Positions 28,904-39,349 of a stretch of 64,000 nucleotides of DNA are shown in pieces. Source of the stretch: Beaufortia kweichowensis. Its lineage: Eukaryota > Chordata > Actinopteri > Cypriniformes > Gastromyzontidae. Positions within the stretch are counted from its first letter, which is position 1. Every line of letters starts with the position of its first letter. Made by a program: the position numbers and the translations under genes. The DNA lies in assembly GCA_019155185.1 (NCBI GenBank), contig CM032797.1:13130881-13194880 (forward strand), given 5' to 3'. The notes under the pieces are model-generated. The model was not told where the DNA came from. It worked only from the letters and a program-made list of their open reading frames with translations, and searched no databases.

Positions 28904-31900
28904 TTAACATTCTCCAACTAAGTGCTTGTTCACTTTGGCTGCTGGGAATATGACAGTTAGCTGAACCAAAAAGTATTGCTGAAATTCCTCCATCCACACA
29001 AAGGACATTCTGACTTTGCCCTCTGCATCCTCATAAAATAGGAACGATTGTTCACCTTCGTAGTCCAAGTCAACACATCTGTATTTACTGGACAGGATCT
29101 TAACAGGAGAACTCACACACCAGAAGGGATGCTGAGCCTCATCCAGAACGGTCAGTGTCATCATACAGCAACGCTGGGCAGGAAGATACAAATTACTTAC
29201 TTGACAAATATGCTAAATGCAAAAATAGCATGGTCATTCAGCGTATAAACAGGAAGGAATGATGGTACCTCAATAGCTTCATGCAGTCCATCTGTTTGCC
29301 ACGGAAGACTGATCCTCCCCACAGGTATGTGCTCTGACACATCAGTAAGATCAATGACATTTAACTGCCAATAATCACCTAGTGATGACACTGGCACCAA
29401 ACAAGAAACACCGTTTACCTCTAAATGTCATATAATTATTGAAATACCAAAACTTGGCTTTTATTTAGCTTTTAATAATTAGTTTGAAATAAATCTAAAG
29501 TTATTACCTCTACTCATAAACAGAGGGGAAAAATGGCGACACATGATTCGCCGAATGGGATTGTGAAGTACAATATGCAGAGTGTATTCATGGTGATTGC
29601 AGTCCGAGTCAAAAGCATTGTCCTGCGTCGGTACGTAGGGACTATATAAATGAAGAGACTGTATGCATTTATCTGAAATGTTTTAACTTCAACAGCAAAA
29701 AATTATAGTAACACCCAAGAAGAGTTATGTACCAAAATCGTGAGCCAAGGAGACTTCTTTCAATCAATTTGTGGAAGTGCAGGGTCGCCATGATGAAAGC
29801 AATTTTCCAATTGCCCTGCAAAATTTTATAGAGAGGATGTTGAGGTTATCACAACAAAAATAAAAACTGACCTCTGACTGTTTAAATGCAGAGCAGAAAA
29901 GACTCTTTCAAAACTACTTCAGCTGAATAAACCAACATACCCGCCAGACCCCAACAACGATTCCTTTACCAAACTGCAGCAACTTCACATGCCTGTCAGC
30001 ACCGAGGAACGACCACTGTGTCTTATGCAACAGTGTTTTGTAAATCAGAGAACGCCACCTTGGCCTGTAGGTAAGAGCAGCTAGTCAGGTGAGCCTATGC
30101 TTTATGCATAAGATTTTCAGCAAACTTTCTTACCTGTCTCTTGAAGCCTGCACTGCTGGACACATTATCCCATGGAGCTGTAGGGTATTTACATGAAAGA
30201 AGTATGGCCAGTTCCTGTATTTCCAGCACACCGTAACCGACGAGTCTTCGAAGAATATGCGTGTCTGCTCATAGACACTTTCACGCCCGTTCTTGTGTGT
30301 AAGAGTAATTTCCCACTGAATGTGTAACCTCCTGTCAGACAACGACATGATGGCAATTCCAAGCAAATGTCAACCTTAGCATGAAAAATACCAAAGGTTT
30401 TCATCACACAGATAGCTCAGATGTCCATATTTGGTGTTTTAATTTGTGAGATCTCTCTCAAGGTTTTTAAAGCATTCTGTTGTTTAAAGCATGATTTCCC
30501 ACTGTCAGGTAAAGTGCCGTTTTTAAAATTGTCACATTTATAACAGTCCATATTTCTCATAAATGTGCACATTCTATTAGAAGGTATTCTGCATTTGTTT
30601 GGTATTATTGCTTCTGGTTTGTGCATTTTAATTAACAAAAATCCTCCAAAGCATGCTGACTTTAAAAACTTTGTTTTATATATTTATATATGTATTGTTA
30701 CATCCATAACGCATACATATTTCTATTTTTTTAAATAGATAACTCGTGCATAAAGTTTTGATGTCTGGACTTTATCAACAGGGTTTTAGTAAAAGATAAA
30801 CAGATTTTATATAATATAAGATTTAATTTATTGATAATAATTATATTCTATGAAAATATATCTTTCGAATTTTGACAGAAAATGTTACATCCATAACTGC
30901 CCATAAACACAAGCATATGTTTGCCTTTTGTCCATCAAATGACCTTGCAGGTAGGGATGGGCGATATATCGCATGTGATTGTCACGCGCATTTCGTCAGT
31001 AAAGCCGGTTCCCTGATTACCGCTAAATCGCCATCACCTGCTTTCAAATGGAGCGGCATTTAATAGACAGAACCGTAGATCACTGACAAGCTACGCAATA
31101 TCACGTTCATTATCGCATTATTGCGTAGCTTGTCAGTGATCTACGGTTCTGTCTATTAAATGCCGCTCCATTTGAAAGCAGGTGATGGCGATTTAGCGGT
31201 AATCAGGGAACCGGCTTTACTGACGAAATGCGCCTGACAATCGCATGCGATATATCGCCCTACTTGCAGGTCTGCGGGTCTACGAGTCTGCCCAATATTC
31301 AAGCCAGTGGGAATGTCTAACCTGAGAACTTGCTCTGTTAGAGCAGGCATCCCTGTATGCGGGTTCATATGTCTCAGCTCGCTTTTCCACATCATGTCCC
31401 GGTAGCCGGCCATTTCCTTGAGAAGCAGCTTCTTCCAGTAGCCCACAGGTTTCTCCTGCACACCTGCGGTGCTCAAAGCTTCTGTGGTTACACTCGCCTG
31501 CGGCCTCCACTTCTTCTTCTCAATCTCACAAGCATACAAAGCACACCACAAAGCACTAGAGATACATGAAAATATATCTGAAATGTATTTTATGCCACAT
31601 ACTCACTTGTTGTTAGCCAGATCGTAAAACCTCTTGTTGACAAAGCTGATGTTAAAAAGAGAAGAAGCATCCAGAAAGGCAAAAATCTTCAGGAGGACCT
31701 CAGCAGGCAATCTAAAGTTGGACAGACAGTTAAGAAACTGCTGCTATTTTAGTCTTTCATCTATCGTTTCATGCGGTTAAATACAGCGTGAATCTTAAAA
31801 GGTAAAACAGTATGCCTGTCCAGGTAGTTTTCATGTGTGCACTGGGACTGTTCAGGGACATCATGAGTTTTGCTTGCTTCAGGATAACGGTCTCTTCGCC

Positions 31901-32113
31901 TTTAACAAAAGGGAAATTAACAATTTACATAACAGCTCAGTCCTGGTGTGGTCCAATAAAAGCAACGTTTTGAGAATATTTTAACTACCTTCTAGCACTT
32001 TCAAAGAGCGCCATTTTGCCCACTTTATCCTCTTCATCTTTGCATGTAATTTGTTCAGCTCTCTCGAGGCCTTGTCTCAAACTCTGAAAAAACTGACCGA
32101 GACGAGAAGCCAT
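28904..32113 (-). CDS. fbxo15: F-box only protein 15
   Basis: Substrate-recognition subunit of an SCF ubiquitin ligase, known in mammals as an embryonic-stem-cell-expressed gene. Ten exons: 32113-31989, 31899-31816, 31711-31607, 31555-31322, 30331-30134, 30064-29941, 29815-29733, 29641-29508, 29390-29269, 29173-28904; 492 residues against about 510 in human. The F-box is LPAEVLLKIFAFLDASSLF...NKRFYDLANN (from about residue 70). Later segments match FBXO15 order: W-rich YWKK, SSVTVCWKYRNWPY, DRHVKLLQFGKGIVVGVW, and C-terminal HPFWCVSSPV and EEFQQYFLVQLTV. Assignment rests on this similarity as I recall it. Exon 2 must end at a GC donor (31816|GCATAC) to keep frame. A palindromic transposon and an older repeat sit in the 31321-30332 intron. 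It is divergent from the nitrobindin gene, with 625 bp between start codons. Confidence 0.85.
30412..30903. repeat. Dispersed repeat, copy 1 (fbxo15 intron)
   Basis: About 490 bp that aligns by eye, in the same orientation, with 50585-51063. Shared blocks include GCTCAGATGTC at the left, a common 18-nt core TTGCTTCTGGTTTGTGCA in the middle, and GTTACATCC / GTCACATCC at the right end. No reading frame. Probably an old transposon-derived family. Confidence 0.6.
30952..31262. mobile_element. Palindromic hAT-like MITE with 8-bp target duplication
   Basis: A 311-bp fold-back element. The left arm (30952-31100) and right arm (31119-31262) are inverse copies over about 144 nt with only a few substitutions and one 5-nt indel, around an 18-nt loop. 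Ends are TAGGG...CCCTA. CTTGCAGG flanks both sides (30944-30951 and 31263-31270). An 8-bp target duplication and TAGGG-type termini suggest the hAT superfamily. It has no transposase, so it is non-autonomous. It lies in an fbxo15 intron, 51 bp past a splice donor. Confidence 0.85.
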
Positions 32114-32738
32114 TATGGCTTAACTCTCTTCACTTATAACCCGACTCGACTGCTCGATGATAGATCTCAGCATGATACATGCGTCGTAAATAATTACCAC
32201 CTGTCTTGTCTAAAATACAATAAAAGTCCAATTATTTGTTAAAATCACGTAAGCAGCATAATTTGTTATGATGCGTGACGTCAGACACTTCTCTTGCTTT
32301 TAGGCAAGAATGGTGTGTAAAGAAGAATATGAGATGCCATTAAACCACTGTCTATTAAATTATTTTAAATGTTTATATAAACTCCAAAGGTTTACATATA
32401 CAAATGTTGAAGTATTATAATTAAGTCAATAAATAATTTACATTACATTTCAGTTCTATTTTCAAATTAACTTTTCAAAATTGAATCGTAGCCATATGTT
32501 TATAAATATATTAATGAACTATAGTTACCAGTCAGAATGAGTAATTATTTTTACCGATTTGTTTTCTCATTCTCATTTTCCTTGTGTTTATGGTAGGGCT
32601 CTTAACCACACTTCCCAGAATTCTTAGTGTCTAACCAGGAAGTAGTTGCGTACTTCATAAACAGCAACTCAGCTGCAGCAATATATCCTAAATAAACTTA
32701 CTATTACTTACAGTTGTTAAAGCCGAAATTCAAGCGCA
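32114..32738. promoter_or_regulatory. Divergent fbxo15 / thap4 promoter interval
   Basis: Only 625 bp separate the two start codons, which point away from each other. A CCAGGAAGTAG Ets-type motif lies near 32636-32646, close to the thap4 start. No TATA box was recognised. A shared bidirectional promoter is likely but inferred. Confidence 0.45.
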
Positions 32739-34312
32739 ATGTCATGTCCATTCAATCAAACTGGTAAGATGGTCTTTTTTTTAATGTAGATACGCTTTTT
32801 CAATTGCTTTCATATAGTCTGCCGTATTTGTTAAGGTCATTTGTTCAGTAGGTCAGATGTCATGTGCAATACCTTGAAAATAAAGCTAGCGTTAAATAAT
32901 GCGACAGTGCAGGATTTAACTGCGAGCATATTTCATATGTGTGGTTAAAGTTGTTTGTGTAGACGCACTTCGTCATTCTTAAAACCGCAGTTGGTGTGTC
33001 CGCAGCGGAGCTGAACCCCGCAGTGCTGCCGCTGGACTGGCTCCTGGGCACCTGGCAGTGTGATGAGCCCGGAGAAGGCTCTTTCCCCTCCATCTCACCT
33101 TTTCGATACACAGAGAGTCTACATTTCTCACATGTGGGACAGCCAGTAATTAACTTCATGTAAGTAACCCAGATGCATGCTTGTATCAGCCATACGGATT
33201 ACATTATCATTAAATAAATAACTTTATATATGATATTAAACAAATGCACTACAAAATTTACCCATTTGTTCTTGCAAATTGTTTCCATTGCACACAAACT
33301 GTATGGTATACTTAAATCTGAATATATTGCATTAAATTTAAATAGTTTTTCGGTTTTGTTTTATTACAGGTTTAATGCATTCCATGCTGAGAGCAAAAAG
33401 CCACTTCACAGAGAGTGTGGCTTTATTAGACTTCAGCCAGGCACCAACAGAGTGGCCTTCATCATTGCACAAAACTCAGGTATTTTATTTACCAATACTT
33501 CTACTTTTAGATGAATTAATACACTGCGTATCTTATTTATATACTGTATATCTTAACCAACGGCTCTTCCAGGTCTTGTGGAAATTGAGGAGGGGGAACT
33601 TACTGGACAACAGCTGACTCTGCACAGTACTTCCCTGGCTAGAACATCTTTTGCCAAAGAGCCTCATGTTCAGCAGGTTTATAAAACACTTATTGACTTA
33701 CACCTCATTAGTTCACCGTTATAGCATATATGAGTTAAACAATGGCAGCTTTAATAGTGACCAAATGGCTTGAATACTATTTAACTGGTGAACCATATCC
33801 GCTTGTCAAGTCATGATGCAGTTTCAATACAGGAATACAGTTTCCAAGGCCAAGCCTCCACTCTTTTCAAGTAAGGCTACTATTAAAACAGCCGTTATTG
33901 AGATGTTTCACACAGCTTAACTTTTATAGACTCACAGTGAGTACACTATAGTCTGCAGGCTCACAGAAACAGGAGATAAAGCTTAGGATCATGATTTTTG
34001 ATAGTTTTACACACCATGCATTATTTACTGTTCGCCTTTTGTTTACTTTTGAAAGTGGTGGTGAGTGACATCAAACTTAACAAGTGGCATTTTTGTAATG
34101 AAGCAGCATAGTCCTGAGCACATTTAAAATAGCCATAAGAAGCTTAAATTTGATTATTTGATATCATTCCAATAATAATATCTATTTTTGGCCAGATCTC
34201 CAGGCACATTCAGCTGAAGCCTGATGGAAGGCTGGAACAGACTGTGTCTATGGCACTAGAAGGACAGCCTCTGACGCAGCATTTGCACATCACCTACCGC
34301 AGGACTGATTGA
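32739..34312 (+). CDS. thap4: Nitrobindin-domain protein (THAP4 type, no THAP domain)
   Basis: Small haem-binding beta-barrel protein; nitrobindins bind ferric haem and handle nitric oxide or peroxynitrite. Five exons: 32739-32763, 33006-33159, 33370-33479, 33573-33676, 34196-34312; 169 residues. After MSCPFNQT the protein enters the nitrobindin domain: LPLDWLLGTWQCDEPGEG, ISPFRYTESL, HRECGFIRL, and the C-terminal QHLHITYRR carrying the expected haem-ligand histidine. It matches the C-terminal half of vertebrate THAP4. The N-terminal THAP zinc finger (a C2CH motif) is absent: the start exon is short and the upstream gene is divergent. It could be a short-isoform promoter with THAP exons elsewhere, or a THAP-less gene. 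The 5' neighbour is fbxo15, whose start lies 625 bp away on the other strand. Confidence 0.88.
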
Positions 34313-35150
34313 CCAACTAAAGTGTGCGTTAAAAACTTTCTAAAAAGCAATCGTACTAGCTACATATCATATGGTACATAATATATAAGGGTTGTACATT
34401 TATACATGCCAGCAGGTGATGGGGATTCTATCGGTATTATATGACTAGTAATATTTTCTAATCTTGTGTTAAAAATGGGTCTTCTTTTTTTATATAATAT
34501 AGTGCGATCAAATGACTAAATAACTTATGTAAATGGTGATTCACAGGCAATGTACAATTATATAAAACAAAATGACACTGCCTTATGTGTTTTCTTTTTC
34601 TAAACTCTACAAAATTCATCATTTGTTCCATATAAACATGGTTAAAATCTTTATTTTAAGAAGTATACAGTGGGTGACAACCTTTGTGTTATACACACCA
34701 CACAAACTGAAAAATACCTTAAAGTGCAAAGTGACACTCCAAACATCATTTTAGCAATTTTGTAAAAAGAAAAATCTGACAGTTAATTGTCATACAGAGT
34801 CAAACATTAAAATGTTTCACTTGCTGACACAGTAATTCAGTATAAAATGTCAGTCAGATAGTCAAAAGAACACATCCATACAATGCATCATCAGCATGAG
34901 AAGAGCTTTAGATCTTATTGTTGGGTCTTTATAAACTGATGAAAAGAAATAACGTTATCCCACACGGCATGTCAGGTCATAGTATTTGTTTGAGTCAAGG
35001 CATAGTCTATTTTTACAAATGATAACGATAAAAATAGATTAAGGTGCAATTGAACCTGGGTATGACCTCTGTGAAGAGACTGCTCCCCAGGACTCCACAA
35101 ACGGCACAATAGATCATTCAGTTCTGGTGAGGACGATCGCATGCACAAGG
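34313..35150. other. thap4-bok convergent gap (3' UTRs)
   Basis: AT-rich and non-coding between two convergent genes. It should hold the 3' UTRs of both. No repeat was recognised. Confidence 0.4.
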
Positions 35151-37809
35151 CTACTTTGTCAGGTAGATGTACATTGTTTTTAAGAATTGCCTCCACGTTA
35201 CTACAGCTGCTATTAACCAATGAGTGTGAGCGCTGGAGTCCATGTTCACCACACATTTTGAAATATCTCCCTGGGAAGATAAGTAGAAAAAGAAAGCTTT
35301 TATTTGATATGCAAAACACACTTAACGATTTGCCCTGTTTTGTCTTAATGTAGCAGAAAGAAAATATTGAATGTAGATTTGTTAGTCTATTGTACATAAT
35401 TTCCCAAGTTGGCCTCTAGAGGTCAGGATCACTCTTGGTTAAGACACTGAGAATAGTCACCCATCCTCCTCTCTTTCTGAGCCATGGAACCAAACTCCTA
35501 TGCACAAACTCTCCCAGACTCTCCACTATGGTGTGCACCATGACTGGATGGCCCTGACGCACACAGTCCACTGCCAGGCCAGCCGCTACAGCATAGATGG
35601 CCACCACTTTGCCCCATGTGATCCCTTAAAGTAAAAACAATTATGAATTTGAAAGACATTAACAACATTCATATTGAGCAAATCAAACTCTTTTGTTCTT
35701 GCCTCAATCACAGAAAAGTCAAATATGTGTTTGTAAAAACAGGGAAATTTCAATATAATAAATTCCCAGAACAGAATTTAAAAAACTCTTTACTGGTCTT
35801 TCTAGGTTTGCAAATTAATGTAAAACTAATCAAAATAATTCAGGCATCAAATTATTCTCTAGAAGGTTATATATCCATTTATGTGTATTTAAAAGTTGTT
35901 TTGAATTAGTTTTTCACTTGCATTTTGTGGAAACTGCATTATAACATTTACATTAGTTGAATTTATATTTAACAAACTGAGGATTTTGTAAATGATATCC
36001 TTTAGTTACTGTGCACTTCTATAAACAGAAGGCATTTCACTGTGGAAAACATGGACGGCAACTGCCAATTCACATCAGAGTCTGCAGGACCTCAATCACC
36101 ATTTATATGCGTTTTTCTGAATTTTTTCTAAAAGAAGTGCAGCAACTCTTCTGTGTAATGTGGAAGTTAACACTATCACAGCCACCACACATGGCCATCT
36201 TCAGTGATAATGAGACAACCAACAGGTAGTATGCCAACAGTTTACATTCCTCCATTTACTTCTTCAACAGTCATTTGAGGTAATTCCTCACAGCTCTATT
36301 CCTGTCTGTCTGCTTACTACAGAGGACAGAAAGGTTGAAAGGTTATGAGACAATCCTCATGCAGTGTAATGATGTTGCCATGGATATAAGCTCCACTGCA
36401 ACCATCATGTACATCAATAGCTGAAGAGCCGAAATCAAATGTGACCAAATATGTACAAAGCAGAGAATGTGGATATGTCCTTTTAGGGTTTTTATCTTAT
36501 TTTCCATAAAAAAGATCACTGTAAATAACCTGGCACTGGTCCATGACAGAAGCTGTTCATGAAAGTGGACTTTTCAAATGCATATCTTAAATTACTTACA
36601 GGTTAAATTCAAAACCTCTTCCACTAGGATTTGTTTATTTTTTATTTTATTCACCATACAAGCTTCATATGGCTATTTTAAATGTGCTCAGACTATGCAG
36701 CTTCATTACAAAAATCCCACAGTCCCAACATTCATTCTTTTTATAGTAACAGGCACTGTTCTTGCCCATGATGTACTGCAGTATTTTTCCCAAAACATCC
36801 ATCAAGTGACGAAGTAGCAATGATTATAAAAAAAACTTTATGGAAAACCTTAAATGCAGGACTATCCTTGAATAGACAGACCTCATTACCAGAAGTTTTG
36901 ATACACACTCACAAACACTGTATAAGAAACACCTGGTCCACATTCTTCCAGCTCACTTACCCATGGATAGGATCTCTGTTGCTACAGAGAGAAACGCGTC
37001 AGACACCACTGCCTCCACAGCCACAGTAATGTTCAGCTGCTTAGCAATATTACGGTATACATACGGCCGCATGCTCTCCAGCTCATCACCTGTAAAGCAA
37101 ACAAACCCATAAAGCTGATGAAATATAAACACCACTAACATCACTGCCAGTATCACATGATAAAGTGACTGAGACCAAGGAAACCTACATGAAAAATACT
37201 GTAGTATTATTTAATATTTACTATAGTAAACTAGTAAATTTATAGCATACTTTAGTATATTATATTAATAAAATGCACTTTGGTAATGTAATGTATTCTG
37301 CAGTACCAACAGTGACTTTATAAAGTATAAACACTGTAGTATACTTTAATATGTACGCTGGTAAGGTTTGAAAACATAGCATCTAGTAAATATAAAAAAC
37401 AAAACAAAAAGAAAAAAGTATCTAGGGATTTTAATACAGGTTACTAATGTAAATAGTAAAGTATATTATATTTATATTATTATTATTATTATTATTATAT
37501 TGCAGGAGCATATAAAATACTGAAATATTATCATCATCATACCTGTTCTAGAGCCCTTCACACTCACACCTGTTTCTTACCCAATTTAAGAAGCACCATA
37601 GATACATCTACAAGATCTCCGTGTGGTTCAGGAAGATCAAGCTCAACTTTTGACCAGCTGAGTCCTTCTCTTATAATTCTCGAGTGAATAAAGTCTCTGC
37701 AAAGCTCCTTTGACTGCAGCACGAGCTCTCTTTCCGTGGCAGTGCGCTCAAAAACGTCCATCAACTCCGCGGCAAACACTGAACGCTGAAAGACACTTCT
37801 GTCCCGCAT
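35151..37809 (-). CDS. bok: BCL2-related ovarian killer (Bok), pro-apoptotic BCL-2 family
   Basis: BAX/BAK-like effector that permeabilises mitochondrial membranes and resides largely at the ER. Four coding exons: 37809-37581, 37089-36961, 35624-35461, 35270-35151; 213 residues against 212 in human. Visible are the N-terminal SVFAAELMDVFERT, the BH3 core LLKLGDELESMRP, BH1-like region with YRNIAKQLNI, BH2-region GITWGKVVAIYAVAAGLAVDCVRQ, and the C-terminal anchor HWLIAAVVTWRQFLK. The last exon is short and is missed by ORF scanning: reading through the donor at 35460 gives a false stop at 35416, while splicing to the strong pyrimidine-tract acceptor before 35270 restores KCVV and the hydrophobic tail. 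Teleosts can have boka and bokb; I cannot say which. It is divergent from stk25. Confidence 0.92.
37193..37470. repeat. AT-rich repeat with ACTGTAGTAT / ATACTTTAGTATA words (bok intron)
   Basis: Repeated short words such as ACTGTAGTAT, TACTATAGTAAA and TACTTTAGTATA recur over this intron, and part of the pattern is self-inverse. It resembles a degraded cyprinid DNA element. Exact ends are not visible. Confidence 0.35.
37477..37498. repeat. (TTA)n microsatellite
   Basis: About seven TTA/TAT units in the bok intron. Confidence 0.7.
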
Positions 37810-39349
37810 GGTCGACACGACCAAACACAAACACTACCGCAACTTCACTTTATAAAGTCGAGCAGCCAACATAAACACCTCATATCATCTACTAACAATA
37901 CCAAAAGCGTTTTGTTCGGACAGAAGCTCAGACATTGTCGCGCTGATCTTACACGGATTCATTCAGAGGTAAAGAGCCAATCAGGGAAAACATCGATCAA
38001 TTGATCATCCAAACAATAACGAGCCAATTGCTTTTCACTGATCGATCGTCGGATTGCGCTGTCCAACTTTGTTTTAATTTACAATGATTTGCCATATTCT
38101 TACGTCCCATCTATTAGTCTGGTGTTTCTGAATAAACTGGACCGCTGACTGTCATTCATCGTTCAGTTTGCTCGTGTGGGCGCTGTTGAACTGGAAAGGT
38201 TTTTTTCTACCTGGAAAGCTTAAGGAAAGCCAACGTGAACATCTTAGTCCAAATATAAATACTGCCTGAGGCATCCTTATCAATGCTTTGTTGTTTTGTC
38301 AATGAGACTGTTTAATAGAACCCAACTAAATCAGATTTATTTTTAATTCACACAGGATGTAGAACTTATTTATCTTCCTTCCAAAACACACAATTTTTTT
38401 AAAAGATGTTTTTAAAAGATGCCAAAAGATAACAGTAATCCTCAAGGGATCAGTGAGAAGTTCATTCATGCCTTGGTGTAGTGGTTTACCAGGTAAGTTA
38501 TTAGCTGTCTATGTTTAGCGAAGTAATCCTCTCATTGGAAACCAACACAACAGTTTAAAGGCTAGTGTTTGACTCACACCTTATATCACATTAATCGCTG
38601 TCATATTGATGAACATTCGTTGCAATCACAATAAAGGACTTTTTCATAGCATCCACCTGCCAGTATAAAACATTTTCCTAACTTTCTGAATAAAATTTAA
38701 TTTTGATCTCTTTAATCTTTACAATTATTTAATCAAAATGTCTGTTTATTTTCTGTTAAACATCATAGTTTTTTATATCATTGGTAGCATTGCATAAGAA
38801 CTTGGCACATTTTTGTAATTGTCCTGGTATTGACCCAAATTTTGAATGTCTATTATTTACATGATTTATATGCGTCTTACTGTGTTCTAAAAATAAGGAA
38901 ATCATATTTTTTACTGAAAAAAATACCGTTAGCTAACAGAACTACAACTTCCACAGTTCCTCACTGTCTGACTCACAAGCTGCGCATGCGCGATTGCACA
39001 TATTATTTTGTTCTCCCGCAAGCAATAAATGAAGATCGGCCCAAACGTCTGTTGATCAATATAAAATATTTAAACGCAGAATCATATTTACTAATAGACG
39101 GGCGCTTTTATACATGGAGTCACACGACACCTAGCTATCATTCTCGCCAGGCTGCGGGGTCCGCCATCGGGGGATTGGAGGCCGAAAAAACGGCAGACTA
39201 GCAGGACATGCAGAGGTGTTTTTGTATGTAAAAGCTAGCTGGCTACGTAGGGCATCGGAGGAGCGAAACCTTGAAGAGTTTTTAAGGACCCCACCTTTTG
39301 GAGAAAGGGCTACAACTGCTCTCATCCATACCGACCTGCTGCCGTCAGG
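37810..39349. promoter_or_regulatory. Divergent bok / stk25 intergenic region
   Basis: About 1.5 kb non-coding between divergent starts. It contains a perfect 12-nt palindrome GATCAATTGATC near 37995 and a GATCGATC run near 38041. The stk25 leader and promoter probably occupy the right-hand 300 bases. No TATA box is obvious. Confidence 0.35.

Noticed and set aside
31156..31551. 131-residue frame running from an fbxo15 exon into the palindromic element
   Set aside because: It crosses a good splice donor at 31321. The C-terminal part is transposon sequence, so it is intron read-through, not an exonised gene.
35416..35607. Apparent loss of the Bok membrane anchor by an early stop
   Set aside because: A donor at 35460 and a strong acceptor before 35270 join in phase to an exon encoding the expected tail, restoring normal length.
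38830..39201. 123-residue plus-strand frame upstream of stk25
   Set aside because: No family similarity, low-complexity AT-rich start, and it overlaps the probable stk25 leader.
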